Shown here piece by piece: positions 46,226 to 55,178 of a stretch of 64,000 nt of DNA. The notes under the pieces were generated by a model, which was not told the origin of the DNA, did not search any database, and saw only the letters and a program-made list of their open reading frames with translations. The position numbers and the translations under genes were made by a program. This stretch comes from Hahella sp. (GTDB lineage: Bacteria; Pseudomonadota; Gammaproteobacteria; Pseudomonadales; Oleiphilaceae), in assembly GCA_028280065.1 (NCBI GenBank), contig JANQMN010000004.1:289469-353468 (forward strand), in the 5' to 3' direction. Each line of letters starts with the position of its first letter. The first letter of the stretch is position 1.

Positions 46226-47392
46226 ATGAAGCGTCCACTGATTCAAATGTTGTTAGTCTTTTCAGCAGTTGCGCTATTCAGCGCTTGTGGCGGCGGTGGA
46301 AGTGGAAGCTCGAATAATCACCAAGAACAAGCTCCGGCGACACCGGATTCTGACGCCGATCCGGTGGACGCCGGCGATGCCTCCGAACCTCCCTCAGAGC
46401 CCGATTGGTTGATTCCCGCAGAGGATGTCGTCGACGGCGGACCGGGGCCGGATGGGATTCCCGCACTGGACTTTCCGGTGTTTCTGCCTGCAGCCGAAGC
46501 GACAACCATGGAAGACGACGATCTTGTGGTGGGCGTGAAGTACCTTGATGATGTCAAAGCCTACCCGCACCATATTCTCGATTGGCACGAGATTGTCAAT
46601 GACGAGCTTAGCCCTGGATTCGACAATCAGAAGGTGACGCTGAGCTACTGCCCGCTAACAGGTTCCGCGCTACTTTGGAAAGGTTTCGATAATTCTTTAG
46701 ATGCCACCTTCGGTACTTCGGGCCTGCTCTACAAGTCCAACCTGGTCTTGTATGACCGGGAAACCAACAGTTACTGGCCGCAGATGCTGGAGCAGGCCGT
46801 TCATGGACCGGAAATCGGCAAACGCCCGGAAGCCATGCAAATCGTCGAAACCACCTGGAAAACCTGGAACAAGATGTACCCGGATACCCAGGTGCTGTCC
46901 CGCGAAACCGGCTATTCACGCAATTATGACCGCTATCCCTATGGTAACTACAGGACAAGCGAAAGCCTGTTGTTCATTGTGCGGGGTTTCGATTTGCGGC
47001 TGCCGTTGAAAGAACGGGTTCTCGGACTGCAGGTCGGCGACCAAAACAAGGTTTACCAAATACAAGGTTTTAGTGACGGCGTGGAAGTTATCAATGACTC
47101 CTTCAACGGGATGGATATCGTGGTAGCAGGCTCCGGCACCGACAATTTCGCCGTGGCCTATGAACGCCGGCTGGAAGACGGCACAGTTCTGGAGTTTACG
47201 CCAAGGAACAATCGACTGCCGATTGTGATGGAAGACAATGAGGGTACGTTATGGGATATCTTTGGCGAAGCCCGGAATGGCCCGCGGGAAGGCGAAAAGT
47301 TGGTTAAAACCGATTCCTACATCGCCTTCTGGTTTGCCTGGGGAGCCTTTTTTGCCGATCCGGAAATTCACTTCCCATTGGAGAACAACTAG
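46226..47392 (+). CDS. DUF3179 lipoprotein
   Basis: A 388-residue protein with a lipoprotein signal (FSAC, Cys21), a low-complexity Gly/Ser/Asp-rich linker (about 22-60) and a DUF3179 domain: DDVKAYPHHILDWHEIVND, VTLSYCPLTGSALLW, GTSGLLYKSNLVLYDRET and NSYWPQMLEQAVHG. The single domain cysteine in YCPLTG is a hallmark. It probably sits on the outer membrane. It is followed by an outer-membrane protein two bases past its stop and then a TlpA-like gene, forming a tight operon. DUF3179 has no established role. Confidence 0.85.
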   Translation: MKRPLIQMLLVFSAVALFSACGGGGSGSSNNHQEQAPATPDSDADPVDAGDASEPPSEPDWLIPAEDVVDGGPGPDGIPALDFPVFLPAAEATTMEDDDLVVGVKYLDDVKAYPHHILDWHEIVNDELSPGFDNQKVTLSYCPLTGSALLWKGFDNSLDATFGTSGLLYKSNLVLYDRETNSYWPQMLEQAVHGPEIGKRPEAMQIVETTWKTWNKMYPDTQVLSRETGYSRNYDRYPYGNYRTSESLLFIVRGFDLRLPLKERVLGLQVGDQNKVYQIQGFSDGVEVINDSFNGMDIVVAGSGTDNFAVAYERRLEDGTVLEFTPRNNRLPIVMEDNEGTLWDIFGEARNGPREGEKLVKTDSYIAFWFAWGAFFADPEIHFPLENN

Positions 47393-47393
47393 C

Positions 47394-48338
47394 ATGCAGC
47401 GGCGCCCTGATGTGGAAGTCTGCTGGTTATGTCTCACCTTGTTACTGTTTGGCTTGACCGCAACGCTGCAAACCCTCGCGGCAACCTGTAGTTGTGCCGG
47501 GGTGCCGTTGCTCAATTCGCTGGATTCCTCATCCGTGGAACCCGGCACCCTGCACATGAGCCTGAACTGGGAGTATCACGAAATTTCCGACCTGGTCAGC
47601 GGCAGCGATGACCTGTCCGACGAGACCGACCGGGAACGCAGTTCTCAATCCACCCTGTTGCAGTTTAATTATGGTTTTTCCGAGCATTGGTCAGTGGCCG
47701 CCATGTTTTCCTATGTGCGTCACGAACGCCAAGTGGGAATCAGCCAATTTGGTAAACAGAGCAGTTCCGGTATCAGCGATTCGGTTGTGCTAGCGAAATT
47801 TACGCCTATCTACATAACGCCGTTTGAGTCTAACGAACTGGCTTTCGGCTTGGGAGCAAGGATTCCGACCGGTGACGATTCAGCGGGTGGCGACATTACC
47901 CTAGCCGAAGACATGCAGCCCGGTACCGGCGCGTGGGCGGGCATGCTCTGGATAAATTACGCCCGCACATTCGACCCGGCCGCCAAACTGCAATTTCTTG
48001 CAATAAGCAACTATACCTGGAACGGCGACAATGACCGGAATTATCAGTTCGGACATGAACTCAATCTATCCGCCGGGTTCGGTTACCAGACCGAAGTTGA
48101 CTGGGGATTTTCAGGACTTCTTCACTACCGGACTACCGACGCCGACCAACGCAATGAGGTGGAGATTCCCAATACCGGCGGCGAATGGTTGTACTTTGTC
48201 CCGGCACTGCAATATCAGCTCACCACCAAAACGGCCTTAAAGATCTCCGGCCGGCTGCCGGTTTACCGCGACCTGAACGGTGCATTGCAGTTTACCACCA
48301 GCTATGCCGTATCCGCCGGTGTTTCTCATGTGTTCTAA
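47394..48338 (+). CDS. Outer-membrane beta-barrel protein of the DUF3179 operon
   Basis: A 314-residue protein with a signal peptide (about 1-30, ending QTLA) and a mature N-terminus ATCSCAGVPLL carrying a Cys-Ser-Cys motif. The rest is a series of amphipathic strands (LQFNYGFSEHWSVAAMFSYV, LAFGLGARIPTGDDSAG, TSYAVSAGVSHVF) ending in Phe, similar to transporter-like barrels of the phenol-degradation type. GGAGAAC lies just before the ATG, inside the end of the lipoprotein gene. It overlaps the TlpA-like gene by 11 bases. Confidence 0.75.
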   Translation: MQRRPDVEVCWLCLTLLLFGLTATLQTLAATCSCAGVPLLNSLDSSSVEPGTLHMSLNWEYHEISDLVSGSDDLSDETDRERSSQSTLLQFNYGFSEHWSVAAMFSYVRHERQVGISQFGKQSSSGISDSVVLAKFTPIYITPFESNELAFGLGARIPTGDDSAGGDITLAEDMQPGTGAWAGMLWINYARTFDPAAKLQFLAISNYTWNGDNDRNYQFGHELNLSAGFGYQTEVDWGFSGLLHYRTTDADQRNEVEIPNTGGEWLYFVPALQYQLTTKTALKISGRLPVYRDLNGALQFTTSYAVSAGVSHVF

Positions 48339-48834
48339 GGTAAGGGAGGTTTTATTTCCGGGACTTAAAACGCTATTTTTAGCCTGTCTGTTATACCCTT
48401 CCAACAGCATTGCATCTGAACCAGCCCCACTCTTCGCCGCTAAAAACCTGTTGTCGGACAACACTATTTCGCTCTCGGATTATACCGGCAAAGTCGTTTA
48501 TCTGGACTTCTGGGCCACCTGGTGCGCTCCCTGTAGAGAAGCATTGCCAGCCTACGATAAACTGCGCCGGGAATTAGGAACCGAGCAGTTTGAAATAATA
48601 GGCGTCAATATTGATTCTCCTACATCTTTGGCTATCGACTACCTGAAACAACACCCGGTTGACTTCCCATTAATCGCCGATCCCGATGGCGATATCGCCA
48701 AACGCTATGGATTAAGAGTCATGCCATCCTCCTTTCTCATCGATCAAGAAGGCAAGATTGTGCTGCGCAAAAAGGGTTACGAACCGGGAGACGAGTTTTC
48801 CCTGAAAACCAAAATTCGCCACTTGCTCAACTGA
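48328..48834 (+). CDS. TlpA-like periplasmic thiol-disulfide oxidoreductase
   Basis: A 168-residue thioredoxin-fold protein with an export signal (about 8-27) and the redox site FWATWCAPCREALPAY (WCxxC). cis-Pro lies in RVMPSSFLID. It resembles the TlpA/ResA group, which reduces disulfides in exported proteins. The ATG at 48328 lies within the end of the barrel gene. Its position implies it keeps cysteines of the lipoprotein or barrel protein in order (inference). Confidence 0.88.
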   Translation: MCSKVREVLFPGLKTLFLACLLYPSNSIASEPAPLFAAKNLLSDNTISLSDYTGKVVYLDFWATWCAPCREALPAYDKLRRELGTEQFEIIGVNIDSPTSLAIDYLKQHPVDFPLIADPDGDIAKRYGLRVMPSSFLIDQEGKIVLRKKGYEPGDEFSLKTKIRHLLN

Positions 48835-48956
48835 GTTCTTGGCCTAAGCTCTTCATAAGAGAATTGACATACCACCGCATAATGCGTCATTGAGCCCAGA
48901 TAGCTGCAGGCGTATATTGTAAGTCAGCCTTATTCATACCAGTGAGGAGTCAGACC

Positions 48957-51900
48957 ATGAAAACGTCTGTTCACGCACTCGTACAAGGTGTATGCCTTGT
49001 TGCCGCAGTTTCCCTTACCCCAACTTCTCTGGCCTTGGACGGTCTGACTACTGAGCAGGAAATTCAGCAGCTCTATTTGGCCTATCTCGGGCGTCCGGCA
49101 GATACTGCCGGCATGGAATACTGGGCGGGAGAAGTCGATGCCGGATTGATTACTCTTGACCAAATCCGCGTTAACATCGTAAATGAGCAACCTGAATACC
49201 TGGCTAACTATGGCCAACTGAATAATTCAGATTTGACCGATACGGTGTATCGCAATCTTTTTAATCGCGAGCCGGATCAAGCTGGGAAGGACTATTGGAT
49301 CAACGAGCTGGAACTTGGCAAAGTTCTTCCAGACCAATTGATCATCGCATTCATCAATGGCGCCTCTGACCCCGACGAGATAATCCTTGCCAACAAACTA
49401 TTTATTGCGGAATGCCATACCAGCGGTGGCGATTTATATAGCGATGTAGCAGTCAGCTTACTGCTCTCTGCTGTAACTTCTGATGAGAGCCTGACTCTCT
49501 GTCCTGACGGCGAGTCAGTAACTACAGAGGCTGATTTTTCTACTGCTGAATCTGTTGAAGTCGCTGGAAATGGCTCCGTTACCGATTCCAATGGAGTGGT
49601 ACTGACCGTTGAAGGGGGACTTGTGGAATCGGGAGACTCCGTTGTGATGCAAGCTAGCACAGCATCCGGCAGTCTGATTGATCTTGTCGAACTTTATATG
49701 GAAGTGCAGTCTCCTTACTACTCAGTACATATTGATGGCGATGAAGATGCACCCGGCCGGGCATTACTGCAATTTCCAGCAGTTGATCCGGAATTACGTC
49801 TCGCAAGAATTGTTGATGGTGAGCACTTTGCTCTTCTGCCTTTCGAACCGGAAAGTGGTGTACTCAGTGCCAGAGTACCCATGTTTCAAAACAACATGTC
49901 CGACTCCGACACCAACATCGGGGTAGAAGGAGACCTGAAACTGGTTGTTGTAAGGTCCAACACCCCCATTTTTGGTCTAACGGAGATCAACCAGCCTAAA
50001 CCGATCCAGCTTTCGAGTGCCACCATACAGACAGTTAGCGGTGCTGACCTATGCATCAATACGGGGCAGTTCCACCAATGTTACAGCGATGATCGAAAAA
50101 TCTTGGTCAGCTGGAACAGCACCTTCTACTCAATTTCCGACGAAACTGCAGGCGTAATCATTAGTGAAGTAGAGCGAGCCTTGGAGGCATACCAAGCCTA
50201 CGGTTTCAGCAATGCTGACATCCCATTCTATAGCTGGATAGACGTGCAACTAGAACCCTTGCGCAATGAAGGCGCAGCCTTCTCCACATTATCCGGCACC
50301 ATCCTTATTGGAGAAAGCTCAACCAATACAGAAAATGACAACGGGACGCTTCGTCTATCACCTATAGCCCGTCAAAACCTATGGCATGAAGTATTCCATT
50401 ATCTTCAGGACTTTAGTTATAAGATGAGCTACTCCGCATTTTTGAGTGAACGTGTATGGTGGTTGGAAGCTACGGCTGAAGGAGCGCCTTCTATTGTCGA
50501 TCCTTCTCAACTTGGCGTTGCAGCTGGAATTTCGGGTGGAGTCACCCATGCTTCCGGTATTTTCGGAATACAAAAAGCGCCCTTTACTTGGGAAGCAGGG
50601 AGCGCAGGTTACATCACTGCTCAACACCTGTGGATCAATATTTGCCCTAGCTCGAGTGTTTGTGCCTTAACCCCTCAGGAATATGCTGCTGCAATCAACG
50701 ACGGAGACTTTCCTTTTTTCAATCAAAGTAAAAAAGACCAGTTTATTGATGAAGCGCCGATGGAGGATTACTTGCGCTACCTTCTAGGAGCCTCCCCGAT
50801 TTATACCAATACCGCGATTCCGATCGCCGATAACGTGGCGAATGGCACCTCTATTGGCGAGATTATTTATGCCAGGCAGAACCCTTTCAGATCGGGAAAT
50901 TTTAGTATCGAGCCAGTGGAAGAGTCTGCTCGTATCAGCCGTCCCAGCACCTATCAGCTAGATATTTCAGCCACTTTGGAATCGGGTGGAGCTTATCACG
51001 CACGTATCAGCAACGATAATAAGCCGCCACTCTTCCAGGTTGCAAATACTGGTATAGAAACCCTGCCAATGATGTTGACTGTGGATGCCTACCCATTGTT
51101 GTATCGCACCGGTACCACGGACGGCAGCGGCAATACCAGCTATGGCGATGTGTTCTACCATGGCGGATCGGAGGATTTCGTCATCGGTCCAATTAGCCAA
51201 ACGCTTGGACATTCAGTCGTAAGAATTGCCGCCCACAATAACGCCTCCACCAATAGAACCTTGACTGCTAATGTCGGCGTCGTTGACCTTAACGGCTATT
51301 GGACGCCATCCATCCAGTCTGTTTCGGGAGATACTATTCAGTGTCTGGATACCACGGTTGAAATTCCCAACCGCCAAGATCTCATCGAAGATTTGCTTGC
51401 CTATTCGGCTTCTTCCGGGCCCTATGAACAGGAACCCGAGCCAGACCTGCATAAATTATTCTTTAATCAGGAAGCGGCTATTCCGACCAATGCCGGTCAA
51501 ACCGGTGAAATTACCATTTCTGATTCCAACATAGCATTGAGTCACAACCTTTCCTTTGCTGAACGCTATATTGAGTTTGTGTTCTACGAGACTGCATCCG
51601 TCTCCACCAGTATGGAGTTTACAAGTTTGACTTATCACACAGGTCAAAGTGGAAATGGTCCTTTATGGACTCTGTCGGGCACTGGAACCACTAGCCTTGA
51701 TGCCAATATTCAGGGGCGCGACGACCAAGGGGTAAACACACCGACAGTCTGTACCGGATCTATCAGCTACAACCTCACTATGGATATCTACGATTCTACA
51801 CAGACCTCAGACCCAGCGTTCCCAGGAGACACTGAAGAGGGATCTTTTACCATCACTTACTACTACAACTTTGACGGAACATTCGGATTTGATGTGCCGG

Positions 51901-52238
51901 TGGATCCTGCAATACCGGATATCAAAGTATCCGGCAGCGGCGAGTATCCAACATTCAGTTGGAATCGATCTGACGTGGGCTCGTTAGTTGTTTTCAGTAC
52001 TGGTGGAAATCTCTTCCATATTGTCGGGACGGATAATGAAGACGACGAATTTGTTTATATTCCATCGGGTATTCAATATGGTGACTACAGTGGCGTATAC
52101 ACGGTGGCGAACCCTCAAGCATCCAATCCTTCGCCAGCAATGAGTAATGACGGCACCGAATATACGCTAACCATTAATACAGATGATCCAAGCGCACCAT
52201 TTGCCTTGATTGCGTTTAAGGTGAATCCGCCTGACTGA
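48957..52238 (+). CDS. Large exported DUF4214 protein with putative metallopeptidase site
   Basis: A 1093-residue protein with a signal peptide (about 1-27, ending TSLAL), two DUF4214 repeats (about 35-145: YLAYLGRPADTAGMEYWAGE and YRNLFNREPDQAGKDYWINE), then a long beta-rich body. An H477-E478-V-F-H481 motif in LWHEVFHYLQDF is followed by E504 in WWLEATAEGAP, the spacing and context of gluzincin zinc peptidases. The C-terminal half has no domain I recognise. GAGGAG precedes the ATG. DUF4214 is common in secreted and surface proteins of marine bacteria, often in type I substrates, but no RTX repeats are present here. Probably secreted or surface-bound. Confidence 0.75.
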   Translation: MKTSVHALVQGVCLVAAVSLTPTSLALDGLTTEQEIQQLYLAYLGRPADTAGMEYWAGEVDAGLITLDQIRVNIVNEQPEYLANYGQLNNSDLTDTVYRNLFNREPDQAGKDYWINELELGKVLPDQLIIAFINGASDPDEIILANKLFIAECHTSGGDLYSDVAVSLLLSAVTSDESLTLCPDGESVTTEADFSTAESVEVAGNGSVTDSNGVVLTVEGGLVESGDSVVMQASTASGSLIDLVELYMEVQSPYYSVHIDGDEDAPGRALLQFPAVDPELRLARIVDGEHFALLPFEPESGVLSARVPMFQNNMSDSDTNIGVEGDLKLVVVRSNTPIFGLTEINQPKPIQLSSATIQTVSGADLCINTGQFHQCYSDDRKILVSWNSTFYSISDETAGVIISEVERALEAYQAYGFSNADIPFYSWIDVQLEPLRNEGAAFSTLSGTILIGESSTNTENDNGTLRLSPIARQNLWHEVFHYLQDFSYKMSYSAFLSERVWWLEATAEGAPSIVDPSQLGVAAGISGGVTHASGIFGIQKAPFTWEAGSAGYITAQHLWINICPSSSVCALTPQEYAAAINDGDFPFFNQSKKDQFIDEAPMEDYLRYLLGASPIYTNTAIPIADNVANGTSIGEIIYARQNPFRSGNFSIEPVEESARISRPSTYQLDISATLESGGAYHARISNDNKPPLFQVANTGIETLPMMLTVDAYPLLYRTGTTDGSGNTSYGDVFYHGGSEDFVIGPISQTLGHSVVRIAAHNNASTNRTLTANVGVVDLNGYWTPSIQSVSGDTIQCLDTTVEIPNRQDLIEDLLAYSASSGPYEQEPEPDLHKLFFNQEAAIPTNAGQTGEITISDSNIALSHNLSFAERYIEFVFYETASVSTSMEFTSLTYHTGQSGNGPLWTLSGTGTTSLDANIQGRDDQGVNTPTVCTGSISYNLTMDIYDSTQTSDPAFPGDTEEGSFTITYYYNFDGTFGFDVPVDPAIPDIKVSGSGEYPTFSWNRSDVGSLVVFSTGGNLFHIVGTDNEDDEFVYIPSGIQYGDYSGVYTVANPQASNPSPAMSNDGTEYTLTINTDDPSAPFALIAFKVNPPD

Positions 52239-52248
52239 GGTTTGCTGG

Positions 52249-52548
52249 CTAGTTCTCATTTGGAAACAACGTTTCCAGATGAGAACTGTTAAATATTGAG
52301 GCTGCCACACCCTTCAAATGCGTGTGGGCAACGCTGTTTCTCGACCCTTTGAGACTACCCAGAGTGGATTTAAGCTGTGCTAGTTTAACTGGGTCAAGCC
52401 TCTTCTCAAGCTTTTCCATCGACGCCAGACCAATTACTTACATCTACAGCATGGGCTGAAAGGATTCTTTCAAATAGCCCGCTATAGGCCACAACAAGTT
52501 TACGCTTTTACTTCTGCAACTGGAGTTTTCCAATTCAATTTCGTACAT
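52249..52548 (-). pseudogene. Frameshifted remnant of a HEPN-domain-like gene
   Basis: Read leftward, the 52437-52249 frame encodes LEKRLDPVKLAQLK..., LKGSRNSVAHTHLKG and ends at TAG; RNSVAH (52341-52324) is the RNxxAH signature of HEPN domains. The 52498-52409 frame encodes LVVAYSGLFERILSAHAV, like the first HEPN helix. A start with MYEIE at 52548 has a nearby AAGGA. These pieces lie in different frames, so at least two indels broke the gene. Original length was about 100 residues. HEPN proteins are often RNases in toxin-antitoxin or defence loci. It is the main content of the 400-base gap after the DUF4214 gene. Confidence 0.45.
52251..52287 (+). terminator. Long hairpin after the DUF4214 gene
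   Basis: AGTTCTCATTTGGAAAC (52251-52267) pairs with GTTTCCAGATGAGAACT (52271-52287): 17 base pairs, one G-U wobble, 3-base loop, 13 bases past the stop codon. There is no strong T-tract. It overlaps the end of a leftward coding remnant, so it may act as a bidirectional terminator. Confidence 0.6.
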
Positions 52549-52639
52549 AGTCCTTTTTGCCTATTTCTATCTTTGTTTTGAGAATATAGTATTACCGAAA
52601 AATGGATTAACGAAATTTATTGTTAAAGGACTAACTGAT

Positions 52640-53204
52640 ATGAATAGTTTTGCACAACGCTTGAAGCACCCCCCTCAGAGCAGCACTTCTGACCAACTAA
52701 AATATCTATGTAACCTACTTACTTAATATTCCTTTCGAAGCTACAAACTCCGCCAATCAAATCAACCTGGTTTCAGCTATGGCCGGCGTTATCATGTACC
52801 GCAGTTTAAATCGCTTTGAAAAAATGGAAGTGATGCAGCTGATCGATGAGTTAGGTGATAAAGCCATGTCGGCGAAGCTAAGAGGTTTGGTAACCGATAT
52901 AATAGTAAATCCTCGATGGAGACTATGGTCGCTAACGAACAAAGAACTACAAGACATTATTGCATTTCATTCCACATTAGGTGAATTCTCAAACTATTTG
53001 GGCGCAAATCCAGGGGCTTATGGTGTTGGTATGAGTGCTTGGGGAGTAATACAAAAAGTTAGGGCAGGAGCAACCGCGGTAGCTATGCGAGCTAATATCG
53101 TTGGACTAGTAGTAAGCCTAGTTTTAATGGGAATAGGTGTTGCGTCAGCGGAACATCTAAAAAATGTAACGGAAGAACTGGACCGCAGAAAGCAGTTTCG
53201 ATGA
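52640..53204 (+). pseudogene. Unknown gene interrupted by a 4-bp tandem duplication
   Basis: An ATG at 52640 with AAAGGA upstream opens MNSFAQRLKHPPQ and stops after 28 codons. The tetranucleotide ACTT is doubled at 52717-52724; removing one copy joins ...YLCNLL to NIPFEATNSANQINLV in the frame that runs to 53204. The repaired product would be 186 residues with one C-terminal membrane helix (IVGLVVSLVLMGIGV). The downstream part alone could be translated from ATG 52779 (141 residues), but that start has no ribosome site. It overlaps the next gene by four bases. No family recognised; AT-richer than its neighbours. Confidence 0.6.
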
Positions 53205-53557
53205 ACTACTTACTCTATTTAGTTAGCTACTTTTTTCTGTCGTTGATGAGTATCGGGGTCAATTTACTGTTGGGGATGGCCCCTGGTATTGCTCCAAATA
53301 TTGTAGTCCAGGTTTTTTGCGCTGCTTTTTTGATAAAAAGGATAACGAAAAGTACCTCTCTTGGTATGAGGCTTTTTGTTTTACCTGTTTTTTTTGCTCT
53401 CGTCGCAATAACTTACCTTTTCTTTTTGCAGCAAGTTTTTCCGATATGGCATGGGAAAGAAATCACCATACCGACCTTAACATTGGTTTTCGTTATTAAC
53501 TATTTAGTTGGTTTGGGTGTGGCTTACTTCTTGTCTCGAAAACTTAGCAACAATTGA
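53201..53557 (+). CDS. Small four-helix membrane protein of unknown function
   Basis: A 118-residue, very hydrophobic protein with about four membrane helices (LYLVSYFFLSLMSIGVNLLL, NIVVQVFCAAFLI, FVLPVFFALVAITYLFFL, LTLVFVINYLVGLGVAYFL). Its ATG overlaps the end of the preceding gene as ATGA. Size and topology recall immunity-type or accessory membrane proteins, but there is no direct evidence. AT-rich relative to the flanking core genes, suggesting acquisition with its partner. Confidence 0.55.
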   Translation: MNYLLYLVSYFFLSLMSIGVNLLLGMAPGIAPNIVVQVFCAAFLIKRITKSTSLGMRLFVLPVFFALVAITYLFFLQQVFPIWHGKEITIPTLTLVFVINYLVGLGVAYFLSRKLSNN

Positions 53558-53570
53558 TTTTTAGTTGTAG

Positions 53571-53609
53571 GTAATTGGATCTTGCACATTAATTGGTGAC
53601 TCCAATTAC
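53571..53609. terminator. Stem-loop between convergent genes
   Basis: GTAATTGGA (53571-53579) pairs perfectly with TCCAATTAC (53601-53609) across a 21-base loop, just after the membrane gene and before the end of the leftward flavoprotein gene. Weak terminator candidate. Confidence 0.3.
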
Positions 53610-53685
53610 AGAGAATTTGAACCTGGATTTCTTTAATTTTGCAGTCTCATATTGTAAGTACAACCTTTATATTACAAACACAGGA

Positions 53686-54948
53686 TCAAACAAACAATCC
53701 CGCGGTATAACCCGACGACCAAGCCCACTGAAAATTAAAGCCACCCAGGTGGCCGCTTACGTCCAATACTTCGCCTATGAAAAATAGCCCAGGCTGCTGC
53801 TTGGCTTCCATGGTTTTTGAACTTACGGCTTGGGTATCAACACCACCGAGTGTTACCTCAGCAGTACGATAACCTTCGGTGGCAGAAGGTTTTACAGACC
53901 ACCGGTTGATACGATCACCTATTTCTCTTAACTTCTTATCCGGGAAATTCGCCAACGGCTCGTTTTCCAAATCCGGCCACCAGAGCGCCTGCAACTCCCG
54001 GACAAGTGGTTTGGCGAATTTTTTAGAAAGCTGGGTTTTGAGCAGTCCTTTCGGATTTTGCCGCTTCAACTGCAAAAGCCAGTCACAGGCATGCTCGCCT
54101 GGAAGCAGATCGATAATTAGTTCATCGCCAGGATACCAATAGCTGGAAATCTGTAACGCGGCAGGTCCGCTGATACCGCGATGAGTGAACAGAATGTTTT
54201 CGGTGAAGGATTGTCCGTTGCATTGCAATGAAGCTTCTACAGCCAATCCGGAAAGCCGTTCGCACAACCCTTTCATCGCGTCACTAAACATAAAGGGAAC
54301 CAGGCCAGCCCGGCGCTCGGTCAACGCTAAGTTGAACTGCTCGGCAATAGCGTAACCCTGGCCGCTGCCACCCAAGGTGGGAATTGACAGGCCCCCGGTT
54401 GCCACCACCAGTGAATGGCCCTCCACCGAATAACGGTTTTGCTCCTGTTCGACTTTCAGCCGATAGCGGCCATTCTTATCTCCTCGCTCCTGTTCCGATG
54501 ATTCCGTCGGCTGCAGCGCTTCAATCCGGCTTATTACGCACCGGCTGCGGATTTCAACCCCGGCCTTATCGCATTCAGTCAGGAGCATAGTCAATACCTC
54601 CTTGGCCGATCCCAGGCAGAACAACTGACCATGGCGGCGCTCCTCGTAGGCGATACCATATTGCTCGACCAAGGCAATAAAATCCCATTGGGTGTAGCGC
54701 GCTAACGGTGATTTGCTGAAATGCGGATTACCCGAAACAAAATTTTCGGCTTCGACAACAAGATTGGTAAAATTGCAACGTCCGCCTCCGGACATGAGAA
54801 TCTTTTTGCCTACTTTATTGGCCTTCTCCAACACCAGCACACGTCTGCCACGCTGGGCTGCGGTAAAGGCGCAAATTAAACCGGATGCGCCACCACCCAG
54901 GACAATCACGTCGTAACTTTCAGGAAAACGATGCTTCTCTTGGTGCAC
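53686..54948 (-). CDS. HI0933/YhiN-family flavoprotein (NAD(P)/FAD-dependent oxidoreductase)
   Basis: A 420-residue FAD protein with the dinucleotide loop VIVLGGGASGLICAFTAAQR at about 15-34, the family signature KKILMSGGGRCNFTN at about 48-62, and the C-terminal FAD segment GLFFIGEVLDVSGHLGGFN. The family includes HI0933, YhiN and BaiN; physiological substrates are mostly unknown. It marks the return to core-type genes after the AT-rich patch. It is transcribed divergently from the protease gene at 55179. Confidence 0.92.
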   Translation of the reverse strand: MHQEKHRFPESYDVIVLGGGASGLICAFTAAQRGRRVLVLEKANKVGKKILMSGGGRCNFTNLVVEAENFVSGNPHFSKSPLARYTQWDFIALVEQYGIAYEERRHGQLFCLGSAKEVLTMLLTECDKAGVEIRSRCVISRIEALQPTESSEQERGDKNGRYRLKVEQEQNRYSVEGHSLVVATGGLSIPTLGGSGQGYAIAEQFNLALTERRAGLVPFMFSDAMKGLCERLSGLAVEASLQCNGQSFTENILFTHRGISGPAALQISSYWYPGDELIIDLLPGEHACDWLLQLKRQNPKGLLKTQLSKKFAKPLVRELQALWWPDLENEPLANFPDKKLREIGDRINRWSVKPSATEGYRTAEVTLGGVDTQAVSSKTMEAKQQPGLFFIGEVLDVSGHLGGFNFQWAWSSGYTAGLFV

Positions 54949-55178
54949 TTCTTCGACTACTTCTTCTTACAATAGGGTCGCAAAGTATATCAATAACTCG
55001 TCTTTTCGTTGCGCTTCCATTCGGCGGCAACTTTCGACAGGAATCTGCCGGAAATCTCCTTGGCGGATAAGGATTACCACGCGCCCGATGCGAAAGACTA
55101 CAACCACACTCCCATAAACCCGCATTTCCAGACCTATAAGCTATAGTTATGTAAACAAGAAAAATAAGCGGCACCGGC

